The notes under the pieces are model-generated. The model made no database searches, was not told where the DNA came from, and saw only the letters and a list, made by a program, of their open reading frames with translations. From assembly GCA_026874595.1 (NCBI GenBank), contig CM049311.1:38896676-38960675 (forward strand): DNA of 64,000 bases, in the 5' to 3' direction. Shown here piece after piece: positions 37,127 through 47,614 of the stretch. Every line of letters starts with the position of its first letter. Position 1 is the stretch's first letter. This stretch comes from Sipunculus nudus. Lineage: Eukaryota > Annelida > Sipuncula > Golfingiida > Sipunculidae. The position numbers and the translations under genes were made by a program.

Positions 37127-37197
37127 ATTCATAATCTAAGTCTAGTGTATCTTAAACAGTAATTCATAATCTAAGTCTAGTGTATCTTAAACAGTAC
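37127..37197 (+). repeat. Tandem duplication, about 36 bp x 2
   Basis: AATTCATAATCTAAGTCTAG followed by TGTATCTTAAACAGT occurs twice in a row, immediately upstream of the LINE-derived frame. Confidence 0.9.
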
Positions 37198-37425
37198 TTT
37201 ACTATACCTATTTCTGGCCGTGTCACCAGACTAGCTAGCTATGGACTGGTAGTGCCAGTAACAAATGGTGTTACGTATGGTACCCACTCGCAAAAACATT
37301 TTGGTACTATGATATGGAATTCTCTTCTGATAGACTATAAAAATGCAGAGTCCCTTAGAGCATTCAAAATAAAGTTATCGTACTGTAAAGGGGCATCCTG
37401 CAGATGTAAATTGTGTAATACTTAA
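37180..37425 (+). pseudogene. LINE reverse-transcriptase C-terminal fragment
   Basis: An uninterrupted frame ends in a cysteine-rich tail (CRCKLCNT, stop at 37423-37425). It contains GVTYGTHSQKHFG, then MIWNSL, then KNAESLRAFKIKLSY. In animal non-LTR retrotransposons the polymerase ORF commonly ends with a YGxxSxxxFGxxxWNSLP block, an aliphatic helix and a C-x-C-x-x-C tail, so this is a severely 5'-truncated remnant. The methionine at 37180 is not a real start. An AATAAAG signal near 37540 may mark its 3' end. It lies inside the hAT-type element. Confidence 0.7.
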
Positions 37426-38189
37426 CATCGCTTTGTAAAAACTGACATCCTTCTTTGGGCCGTTTGCCATTTCCGAATTGTTTTGTCACTTCATGCCTTA
37501 TTGTGATTTTTTTTTCAATATGAATTTGTCAATGTAATTAATAAAGACTCAAAATCAAATGTTATTCACAACTTTGATCCTTAAAATTGATCAGACTTGT
37601 GATCCTTTTTTTTGTAAGTTAATGTATTTTTATTATTATTTTTAATATCTTAAATTATTTAATTTTAATTAATGTATGATTAGAGTATGGTCAGTCATAA
37701 TAGCCTATGGTTAAGGATGTCGTTTTCTGTAAAAACAGACATAAAATAAAATTTTTGTATTATATTGAATTGAAAAAAAATATTCTCCTATTACCGCTCA
37801 CATCACAGTGCCTGCTTGTCATGAAAGTACTGATGTGCATGCATATATAAATATATTAACAAGTCTTAAAAGCAAAAGCAACAAATATACAATGCATTTA
37901 GATTTATAAATCGTCATGGTTATATTACAAGTTAGAGTTATATCCCTATGCATTTGTAATATATCAATATGACCAATACAGCATGCAACGCATTTCGATT
38001 ACCTTATCGACGTTGTATATTGATTTGTATCGATATATGGATACAGCCCTAATGCAGAGTTTAAGTAAACATGGCATAAATATACCAGATTGTCTGTCTG
38101 GGGAACCAGTGCACAGGTGTTTCATATGGTCTGGCAAAGTAATCTCAAGCACACACTCTCATGTCACACCTGCTAGAATATGACAGGTA

Positions 38190-39192
38190 CAGTCAAGCCC
38201 GTTTATTGTCATGTCGGTGGTGCATGCATAAATTATGATAATAACCGGGATGTGACATGATACGGGCTTCAACATCGGTGTCCTTTTCAGTCATAGAAGA
38301 AGCGTTATGCACCTGACAATTTATTTCCTGTAAGTTTTGTGCCGCATGCCGCAACAACTGACAAAAATCTGACTTGCTAAAAGATAAACACGTAGCGTCT
38401 GGGTCATGAGGTCAAATGTCTGGAAATATGCGGCAAGGTTATAACATTATACGTAGGCTAACAATTTTACTAAATAATTATTTCCCCGACTATTGCGCCT
38501 TATTTTGGGGTATCTTATTAATGACGCAAACTTCCATGAATGCTTTATGATAGGACTGTTGGGGAGCGGGCATCATCATGCCATTGTGAACTTTCTGAAG
38601 TTTCGCCGCGATTGAGGTTTTAGACTGAGTATCACCTCCAGTGCTCCAAAAAACCTCCAGCTTTTTGTTGACCCTTAAAGGGGATTTCCAGTCGCAAGCT
38701 AAGTTAAGAGCTCATGCTTCATATCATCTCTGAGAAACTTCACCAAGGTGTAAACCACGGCCTTGCAAAGACAAGGAGTTCATTATGTATGACATGTGAT
38801 CGCAAACATCGCCCTTGTTAATGTACGAAGAAACACAATGATCTGGAGATTACCATGGTATCTTAAGACGTTAGCTAAGTGATGGGGACTGACCTGCATG
38901 CATCACTGCACTTGCCTGCCGCACACAGGTGGGAGATGAGATCGTTTGATATGCCTGACCGATTACAGGCTCTTGGCCTTGCCGTGTCGGCGTCTGATGT
39001 GATATTAACTGCGATCTGGTATCACTGCCATGGGTTCCAAGCATGACAATAAACGGGATTATGACAATATTCCATGATATTAAACGGTCAGATTTACCAT
39101 TGTTTATATAGGAAATGGTTTGGGATTTCAGATTTATGTGACTATAAGCGGGATTTTCTATTAACCGATATGACACAAAGTGGGCTCGACTG
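38190..39192. mobile_element. Tc1/mariner-type MITE (about 1.0 kb, TA target)
   Basis: The left end CAGTCAAGCCCGTTTATTGT and the right end, whose reverse complement begins CAGTCGAGCCCACTTTGTGT, match well over about 30 bp and continue into CATRTCGGT. Each is flanked by TA (38188-38189 and 39193-39194). Internal ATAAACGGGATTATGACAAT and TATAAGCGGGATTTTCTATT are further copies of terminal motifs. The ends resemble pogo/Tigger-like mariner elements. No transposase frame is present. Confidence 0.75.
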
Positions 39193-39614
39193 TACTAGGT
39201 GTGATGTTTTGCCATTTTGGTTGTCAATTGTGTAGAAACTGGTGCCCCATCCATCACAGTTTATTGAAAATAATTTCAAATGGAGAACCATACTACTTTG
39301 CTCCTGTTTCTCCTTCATCCAATCAGCAGTGTTTATACTTGTTTTGAAAAGGGAATTTTAATCAAATTTACTGAATCTTTAATTTTAATTAATAAATTTA
39401 AAGCATGTATAGAAAACTCAAATGTACAAAACATTTTCTTGTAATAATGATTCAAGGAATAATCTTGAAGATGCCATGTTGTGGCATTATGGTTTATTTG
39501 TGATTTTATCTTTAAAAAATAATTTTCTTTATAATTTATTTTAAGCATTTAATGATTTTTAAAATTAATGACAATAGATATATATAAGTATATTTTGCAT
39601 TTGCTGAAATTTCA

Positions 39615-39655
39615 CAAATTAAGCTGAGCATCATGACCCATGGGTCCCTTGTAAA
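39615..39655 (+). mobile_element. 3' end of a Helentron-like element
   Basis: AAGCTGAGCATCATGACCC continues into the palindrome GACCCATGGGTC (39635-39646) and CCTTGT, nearly identical to the right end of the 30641-33017 element. No matching left end was found. Confidence 0.6.
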
Positions 39656-39659
39656 GTGC

Positions 39660-40555
39660 AACAACATAACAAACAATGTCACCTCTAATATGTGCACCAG
39701 GTTTTGATATCAGGCAAATTCAGCTGCTTGCTGTGACCTTTGGATTCCTTGTTTATTAAATGATGTCCATGCAAGCTCATTTATATGTGTATGCAGTCAT
39801 ACTTTGAACACATTTGGCTATGCTAATGACTAATTAATGGCAGTCTAATTAGCAAAATTTCCAGAAACAAAATCAGTTGTCAGTTTATAAGGCCTATGTG
39901 GTTAATAAAAATTACATTTGTCTAGACATGCCAGTTTTACTGGAATTCATAAATGTGAGCTTAGTTTATGAACAGATGCAGATTAATCTTTAGGATTTAG
40001 AGGTTGAGCCCATAGAGATTAATTGAATGTGCTTGCTCAGTTTGTAGAATTGATTGATATATTTTGCATTGATGTTGGAGATCACATTTTCATTTAATGT
40101 AATTTTATTTGTCCTAAAAAGAACAAATTAATTTAGAAACTAGATATAAACTATTGCCAAGCAATCACTTAACGCTCACTGCCCCCCCCCCCCCCCCCAC
40201 CCCTTTGGGAACATTTTGAATAAGGTCAAGGTCAAATATAAGTATCAGCTTTTGAAAATGAGCCATATTGGAGACTAAGTGCAAAAAGAAAATGGCAGAA
40301 ATAAGAAAAAGAAAAAAGAAAAAAATTAAATCAATGGTTTAACACCCAGGGGGCAACTAAGTAGGTCCACAAACAAAAAAAAAGTATAGAGACTGTACTA
40401 GAAAGGGAGAGTGAACGAGTAGCTGTAATAAATTTGTTTTTTTTATATACCAGTATTTGCATGCTTGTGTATGTAAATCAGCCAACGATTAATGATATCA
40501 AATTTAGGAAATAAGAGGGCAAAGTATATGAAGTGCCTTATTTTCTTTACCTTTG
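39660..40555. other. AT-rich sequence with a C run
   Basis: A run of about 17 C lies at about 40182-40198. No other feature was seen. Confidence 0.6.
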
Positions 40556-42835
40556 TTCTTTCTTTACCTTTTATTCTTAGGTCTCTCCAGGGGAGACATG
40601 TTGTTTACAGGATCATCGTCTTTCTTTACCTTTTATTCTTAGGTCTCTCCAGGGGAGACATGTTGTTTACGGGTCATTGTCTTTCTTTACCTTTTATTCT
40701 TAGGTCTCTCCAGGGGAGACATGTTGTTTACGGGTCATTGTCTTTCTTTACCTTTTATTCTTAGGTCTCTCCAGGGGAGACATGTTGTTTACGGGTCATT
40801 GTCTTTCTTTACCTTTTATTCTTAGGTCTCTCCAGGGGAGACATGTTGTTTACGGGTCATTGTCTTTCTTTACCTTTTATTCTTAGGTCTCTCCAGGGGA
40901 GACATGTTGTTTACAGGATCATCGTCTTTCTTTACCTTTTATTCTTAGGTCTCTCCAGGGGAGACATGTTGTTTACGGGTCATCGTCTTTCTTTACCTTT
41001 TATTCTTAGGTCTCTCCAGGGGAGACATGTTGTTTACGGGTCATTGTCTTTCTTTACCTTTTATTCTTAGGTCTCTCCAGGGGAGACATGTTGTTTACAG
41101 GATCATCGTCTTTCTTTACCTTTTATTCTTAGGTCTCTCCAGGGGAGACATGTTGTTTACGGGTCATCGTCTTTCTTTACCTTTTATTCTTAGGTCTCTC
41201 CAGGGGAGACATGTTGTTTACAGGATCATCGTCTTTCTTTACCTTTTATTCTTAGGTCTCTCCAGGGGAGACATGTTGTTTACAGGATCATCGTCTTTCT
41301 TTACCTTTTATTCTTAGGTCTCTCCAGGGGAGACATGTTGTTTACCGGATCATCGTCTTTCTTTACCTTTTATTCTTAGGTCTCTCCAGGGGAGACATGT
41401 TGTTTACGGGTCATTGTCTTTCTTTACCTTTTATTCTTAGGTCTCTCCAGGGGAGACATGTTGTTTACAGGATCATCGTCTTTCTTTACCTTTTATTCTT
41501 AGGTCTCTCCAGGGGAGACATGTTGTTTACAGGATCATCGTCTTTCTTTACCTTTTATTCTTAGGTCTCTCCAGGGGAGACATGTTGTTTACGGGTCATC
41601 GTCTTTCTTTACCTTTTATTCTTAGGTCTCTCCAGGGGAGACATGTTGTTTACAGGATCATCGTCTTTCTTTACCTTTTATTCTTAGGTCTCTCCAGGGG
41701 AGACATGTTGTTTACAGGATCATCGTCTTTCTTTACCTTTTATTCTTAGGTCTCTCCAGGGGAGACATGTTGTTTACAGGATCATCGTCTTTCTTTACCT
41801 TTTATTCTTAGGTCTCTCCAGGGGAGACATGTTGTTTACGGGTCATCGTCTTTCTTTACCTTTTATTCTTAGGTCTCTCCAGGGGAGACATGTTGTTTAC
41901 AGGATCATCGTCTTTCTTTACCTTTTATTCTTAGGTCTCTCCAGGGGAGACATGTTGTTTACAGGATCATCGTCTTTCTTTACCTTTTATTCTTAGGTCT
42001 CTCCAGGGGAGACATGTTGTTTACGGGTCATTGTCTTTCTTTACCTTTTATTCTTAGGTCTCTCCAGGGGAGACATGTTGTTTACGGGTCATCGTCTTTC
42101 TTTACCTTTTATTCTTAGGTCTCTCCAGGGGAGACATGTTGTTTACGGGTCATCGTCTTTCTTTACCTTTTATTCTTAGGTCTCTCCAGGGGAGACATGT
42201 TGTTTACAGGATCATCGTCTTTCTTTACCTTTTATTCTTAGGTCTCTCCAGGGGAGACATGTTGTTTACAGGATCATCGTCTTTCTTTACCTTTTATTCT
42301 TAGGTCTCTCCAGGGGAGACATGTTGTTTACGGGTCATCGTCTTTCTTTACCTTTTATTCTTAGGTCTCTCCAGGGGAGACATGTTGTTTACAGGATCAT
42401 CGTCTTTCTTTACCTTTTATTCTTAGGTCTCTCCAGGGGAGACATGTTGTTTACAGGATCATCGTCTTTCTTTACCTTTTATTCTTAGGTCTCTCCAGGG
42501 GAGACATGTTGTTTACAGGATCATCGTCTTTCTTTACCTTTTATTCTTAGGTCTCTCCAGGGGAGACATGTTGTTTACGGGTCATCGTCTTTCTTTACCT
42601 TTTATTCTTAGGTCTCTCCAGGGGAGACATGTTGTTTACGGGTCATCGTCTTTCTTTACCTTTTATTCTTAGGTCTCTCCAGGGGAGACATGTTGTTTAC
42701 GGGTCATTGTCTTTCTTTACCTTTTATTCTTAGGTCTCTCCAGGGGAGACATGTTGTTTCAAGGATCATCGTCTTTATTTACCTTTATACTTAGGTCTCT
42801 CCAGGGGAGACATGTTGTTTACGGGGTCATCGTCT
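40556..42835 (+). repeat. 61/62-bp satellite, about 37 copies, each with a 3' splice-site-like core
   Basis: The unit is GTCTTTCTTTACCTTTTATT then CTTAGGTCTCTCCAGGGGAG then ACATGTTGTTTAC, closed by either AGGATCATC (62 bp) or GGGTCATC/GGGTCATT (61 bp). Apart from that joint, copies are virtually identical until the last two, which degrade. Each unit holds a pyrimidine tract ending TTATTCTTAG|GT, which fits a 3' splice-site consensus on the plus strand, and a GTCTCTCCAGGGGAGAC hairpin. The final copy runs into unique sequence, CATCGTCTGTCATCATC. Short frames repeating LPFILRSLQGRHVV are artefacts. Confidence 0.97.
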
Positions 42836-42897
42836 GTCATCATCTTAAGGATATCTTGTGAACTCATGATTTCATGAATTTAAAAAACTCATTGTTC

Positions 42898-43870
42898 CTA
42901 CCAAAATCTAGGATGACTTTGAAATCTGGTGACCTTGACTTTCATCTTCAAGGTCAAATCTGCCAAAATGTAAAATTTGTGTGAACCCCATAACTTTTGA
43001 AGGGCTTTACATTTTGTCCTTAAATTTGGTACACAAATTGTTCCTACAAAGTTCTTTAGGGAGTTAAAAAAACTGGTGACCTTGACCAGGATCTTCAAGG
43101 TCAAATCAGCCAAAGTATAGTTATTGTCTTGTGAACTGGGGCTGTATCAATATATTGATACATGGATACATATATTGATACACTACATCGATACAGTTAC
43201 TGGTACACTATGCATGCTGTGTCATGGTATCAATGAAACACAGAAACAACACATTCAAACCCTAACCTTAAATAAAATCTAAGATATTTACAAAGCTTAA
43301 GCTGCTTTTTAGTTTCAATTTTGACCTTTTAAGACTTAAATTAGACTGCGTATTGTAGAATGTGTACAAAATCACGGTGCTTCCATGACAACAGTAGGCT
43401 GATATCACATTTTTTCATTTGTTTACAACAAACCTAATCAGAAATAATACACAAAGCAAAATGAAGCGTATCATCAATATTTATCTGACATCACCTTAAG
43501 TAAATCGCAATACGTATTGTAGGCCTAGTGAATAGGCTGACCGATACCCAGCCCTATTATGAACACAATCACTTATGAAGTATTGTGGATTTTTCCCTCA
43601 CATTTGACATACAAGTTGTTTTAACTGAGTTCTCAGAATAATTTTGATACTGGTGACCTTAACCTTGACCTTCAGCGTCAGATTTGTGGAATACTAGGAT
43701 TATTGTGACCCCAATAACTTTGGAAGTACTGAAGATTTTTTCTTCAAATTTGACACACCAGGTCTTTCTGCTAAAATCTTGGAGGATTTTGAAAAGCAGT
43801 GACCTTGATCTTCAAGGTCAAATCTGCTGAAATATAGAATCATTGTTCTGAGAAAGTGCATATTTTTACC
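42898..43870 (+). repeat. About 147-bp tandem units rich in AAGGTCA/TGACCTT
   Basis: GGTGACCTTGAC or GGTGACCTTAAC plus TCTTCAAGGTCAAATC recur at about 42929, 43077, 43653 and 43798, a spacing of about 145-148 bp apart from an interruption by the insertion at 43137-43556. CCCATAACTTTTGAAGG and CCCAATAACTTTGGAAG are the other shared landmarks. Confidence 0.8.
43137..43556 (-). mobile_element. hAT-type MITE (420 bp)
   Basis: Termini TGGGGCT (one change from TAGGGCT) and AGCCCTA are flanked by TTGTGAAC (43129-43136) and TTATGAAC (43557-43564), an 8-bp target duplication with one mismatch. The subterminal CTGTATCAATATATTGATAC and CCGATACCCAGCCC match the 36784-38051 element in reverse orientation. 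It is inserted into the 147-bp repeats, so it is younger than they are. Confidence 0.85.
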
Positions 43871-43920
43871 CCTAATGTTTTTGGATGGCCCATTGGGGGG
43901 GAGACATATAACCATTCTAG

Positions 43921-45540
43921 TTTATGAAATATTTTTCTTTATTAAACAAAAGTAGATTTGTCATGTATTAAGAGAGATGAACAAATATGACTATGCTCCC
44001 AAGGCAGCGGAAACCTTGCGCTTCTGAAGAAGCTACTGATCTTCGCGCTGCCTGCTTTGACCATTTATGATGCACTTAAACACCAGGTGGTACACATGGG
44101 CCTGTCTGCTGGAAAAAACTGCTAATGTGATGAGCAGCCAACCAAATGCAAGTCAAAAAACACTCAACAGGCATAAGGCTCCGCTCAGAAACCACGTGTG
44201 GGGGCAATTCTCTCTGAGCCTGTTGCCTGTTCAAACGGTCGCCGGGGCGATGAGCTGTCACTCAAAACAAAATGAACAACATTGGCTTCGTGTATTCCTT
44301 GCTTGACTGGTAAACCATTTTGTCTTCAGCACAGGGTCTCAACTGATTGGACCAAAATACAGTGCTCCCCTCTGGTGTAGAGATTCAGGATACAAGGTCA
44401 TAACAAACAGCGCTTCCGATATAGGTAGTTGGCCTGTTGGTAAAGTGCTGTGTAAAGAGCGTAAAATATGACAGGCAGACAGAAGAACAGAGAGGGAATG
44501 GGAGTTGACGATGCATATTTAACGTTCTTTCATCTTATATTCCTCTAAGCAGACATGCAGAAAAACACACACAGGGTAAGCTTATTAGCCTTCTTAATGT
44601 AATCATTTGGCCACAGATGCTTCTAAAACATGATCCTTGAGCTATCCTTCTAATAGACCTGACATATTAGATTATCTTGCATTGTCTTTCTCTGTGGAAA
44701 TGATTATAACAATTTAAATATCTTTGTTATTGATTGTATGTATCTGTAGGGAGAGTGCAGTATTTATGAGCATTTGATGAATTATGGAAGGAGATAGGTT
44801 TAAAAAGGTCCACCTTTCTCGACCCTGGGACCTTTTGAGGATAACTCAGTGCTTGAATCCTTCTGGAATTATCATGTTTATGTCATAATCTATACTAAGT
44901 GGGGGTGAAAGAAAATTTCTTGATGATGTAGCACTTCACAGCCTGTGAAAGAAAGCCATATGTCCCTGTGTGATAAGTATTAGAACAATACATTTGATGA
45001 TTTATACCTAGTATATAGAATTAATCACACTTGAATCTGCCAGGTTTATTGTATGGTATTAAGCTGGGTCATGCCATTTGAGGTATGAAAACGCATAATG
45101 ATATTGCTTTATTATTTTATAAGTAGAATGAGCCAGGCTAGACCATCTAAGACATAAAAATGTGACAGTATTAAAGCATCCATTACATTTTTTAATATAT
45201 CATTTCAAAAAACTGTTATTCTTCAAAACCTCATATGAATCAAAACTGAACTGGTTTTTGTGGCATATGATAATTCTACATGGAACAATTTTTTTAATAT
45301 TCTTTGATTCTTGCACCCAATTTTATTCTTCCTGGACAAATATCCCTAACCCTTAAAGCACTGTTAAATGTTGGTATTTAAACTGTACTCCTGTAAATAA
45401 CATTCTATCAGATGTGCAGGCACAGAGGGGAGGAAGAGCGTGGCTTTAAATGTAAGAAAGGTTCAGTCCCCTAGCCTGGGAGAGGACATGGCCTGATGGA
45501 TAAGATATCAGACCTTAGAGCTGTTGGTTCTTGACTTATT
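43921..45540. other. Intronic sequence with one GC-richer block
   Basis: At 44000-44310 the base composition rises, and AGGCAGCG (44002-44009) pairs perfectly with CGCTGCCT (44046-44053). A 79-codon frame (44067-44306) has no recognisable residues or splice pair. The remainder is featureless. Confidence 0.5.
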
Positions 45541-45559
45541 ACCTACAGAGCCATGAAGG

Positions 45560-46345
45560 CAAACTGATAAAAGGTCAGTATAGCCTCAGAGATGTCCTCT
45601 AATGGTGAAATGTCAGTATAACCTAAAAGATGCTCTCTAAAGATGGAATGTCAGTATTGCCTCAGAGGTGTACTGTAATGGTGAAATGTCAGTATAGCCT
45701 CAGAGATGCACTCTAATGGTGAAATGTCAGTATAGCCTCAGTGATGCACTCTAATGGTGGAATGTCAGTGTACCCTCAGAGATGTCCTCTAATATTGAAA
45801 AATTAGTAAAGCCTCAGAGATGGATTCTAATTGTGAAATTTCAGTATAGCCTCAGAGATGTCCTCTAATGGTGAAACATTATTCTAGCCTCAGGAATGCA
45901 CTCTAATGATGGAACGTCAGTATAGCCTCAGAGATGCACTCGAAAAAACTTGTAAACTTGCATAACTGGGAAACTAGTTAAAATGGTCCAAATGACCGAA
46001 ATTGCAAGTAAAAGGGCTTTGCGTCTCGAAGTAAGGTCATTCACAAGGATCGAGTTCGGTTCTCGAATGGCATGGCTGGGTCTCCGCTGCTGGGATCAGT
46101 GGAGGGAATGCGGGTTGCTTCGGGCTTTGTGGCTGTGGATGCTGTAGCTTTCTAACAAGGACTTCAACCCAGGAGAGAAGATGGCGCCCTCTATGGCTCC
46201 TTGCTTGGCTTGGCGTGGCACTGCAACTGTTGGCTCAGAGAACATGCTTAAGGAGCGCACAGGGCTGAGGTCTTGACCGCAGCAACCTGTAGCTGCTCGA
46301 TGAGCGTATACTTCTTTTGGCTTGGCTTGGAGATGCACTCTTATG
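45560..46345 (+). repeat. About 38-bp minisatellite, about 10 copies, split by an insertion
   Basis: The unit is TCAGTATAGCCTCAGAGATG followed by CACTCTAATGGTGAAATG, moderately diverged. The last unit is broken at 45941 and resumes at 46330. Confidence 0.85.
45942..46329. mobile_element. 388-bp insertion flanked by 11-bp direct repeats
   Basis: GAGATGCACTC occurs at 45931-45941 and 46330-46340 around a GC-richer segment unlike its surroundings. The right edge reads TTGGCTTGGCTTG, a short tandem run. An 11-bp duplication suits LINE-driven insertion of a SINE or processed sequence, but the same 11 bases are also part of every array unit, so a true duplication is not proved. A 97-codon minus-strand frame (46096-46389) crosses the edge and is probably not a gene. 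Confidence 0.5.
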
Positions 46346-47610
46346 GTGATTAATAAGCTCTCATGTTTAATTAATAAGGAATTTGGCACTTAACTTTGTG
46401 GATTGAAATTTATATAATGAAAGAATAAAAATATATTCAGAAAGTGCTCTGGCATCCATATTTGATTTAAACAAGTTTTTTATCTGCTATTTGGTAGACA
46501 AGTCTTGTGTGAGTGTTGTAGAATATTTGATTGAAGGATATCACAGAGATTTGGCCTGGATTTTCATATATCACAAGAGAAAATTGGATTGCCACATGAA
46601 GATTGGAACCCACAGACAGCAATCATTATACACCAGAGAAAGGATAGAGATACCCTAATCTTCCCAAGGGATTCGATGTACGGCACACTGTGTCATAAAC
46701 ATATAAAATACAAACCTGGCTGAAAGACAAAATATCACAAGATCACCAAAGGATAATTGAAGCTTATAGAAAACTATAAATCACATTTGGAAAAGAAAAT
46801 AATGAGTTGATACATCAGGCAAATTAAAATAAGTGCAAGCAAAGCTGGAAAATAAGAGAATCTGTGAATCATATTTATAATGTAATAAAGTGTAAAAACT
46901 GGAAGAATGCACTCCAAAACAAAAAAAAAATTGAAGACAATACTGTAGAAGGAAACAAATGATATTTTTTTGTGATAAAGCCCACATGTTTAATGGTCTC
47001 TTTAAAAAATGTAAACATTTCATGACTTTGGAAAATCAAAGACTGAAAGCTACAAACAGATACTACTGCTCTATCAGGAAAATAGAAAGACAGCTTTTGA
47101 AGTTGCAGGACGTGGGTGAAACAGTGGAAATAGAATTGAAATGTTCAAGAATTAATAGGTCTATACTTGAATCTGAATTCCTCATTTCTGAAGTCCTAGA
47201 TAAAAGGGCTGGGACATAACCTAGTAGTTAAGGCATAATATTGGTCTTCGGAGCTGACGGCCCTGGTTTGCTTCTGTGACATAATGGTGTAATCTCTTTA
47301 GAACCTCAGAGATTCACTCAAATGAATTATTACTTCTGGATTATTCCTAAACCAAAGCATATGAAAACCTGAAATCCAGAAAGCTTAATAACAACATATC
47401 ATTCTTGTCATATGAATTCCTTCATTATCATATAGTAGACTTTGCCACAAACAGACCATGGACCTTTCCTTATTTAAGATTTTCAGCTATACAGATTTTG
47501 ATAACATTTATTCAATTTAAATTAGAAACAAGAGATGAATTAATTCAGAGGGCTTTTGTTTAATTTCAGGCCTCATTTCTTATCTTAAATAATTTAAAGT
47601 TAAATAATAA
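46346..47610. other. AT-rich intronic sequence, no feature
   Basis: A tRNA-like phrase (ACCTAGTAGTTAAGGC ... GGCCCTGGTTTGC) at about 47218-47272 could be a decayed SINE head. The evidence is weak. Confidence 0.45.
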
Positions 47611-47614
47611 AACA

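Larger units (their letters stand above)
36784..38051 (+). mobile_element. hAT-type non-autonomous element with perfect 8-bp target duplication
   Basis: Termini TAGGGCT and AGCCCTA are flanked by identical ATGCAGAG on both sides (36776-36783 and 38052-38059). Inside the ends are GGTATCGGT and ATCGATATATGGATAC. An 8-bp duplication with short TAGGGCTGGG-like ends is characteristic of hAT transposons. A shorter relative, in opposite orientation, lies at 43137-43556. This copy is about 850 bp longer because it hosts a LINE fragment and other sequence. Confidence 0.85.
42780..43920 (+). mobile_element. Body and 3' end of a Helitron-like element whose 5' end seeded the 61/62-bp satellite
   Basis: The region ends GGATGGCCCATTGGGGGGG, GAGACATATAACCATTCTAG at 43920, followed by TT. 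The terminal ATTCTAG|T is shared with the elements ending at 35899 and 52887. GGGGGGGAGACATAT near the 3' end echoes AGGGGAGACATGTTG of the satellite unit near the 5' end. I infer that the 61/62-bp array is an expansion of the element's 5' end plus some flank, followed by the central 147-bp repeats. Confidence 0.5.

Noticed and set aside
40492-42835. CRISPR-like regular repeat array and repeated LPFILRSLQGRHVV frames
   Set aside because: Units are head-to-tail with no variable spacers, and the genome is animal-like. The frames are by-products of the repeat and shift with the 61/62-bp alternation.
44067-44306. 79-codon frame in the GC-richer island as a gene
   Set aside because: There is no family resemblance and no splice sites; it is kept only as an unexplained block.
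46096-46389. 97-codon minus-strand frame
   Set aside because: It crosses the edge of the 388-bp insertion into array sequence, so it is unlikely to be an intact gene.
47218-47272. tRNA gene
   Set aside because: A- and B-box-like phrases are present, but no cloverleaf can be formed; at most it is a decayed SINE head.
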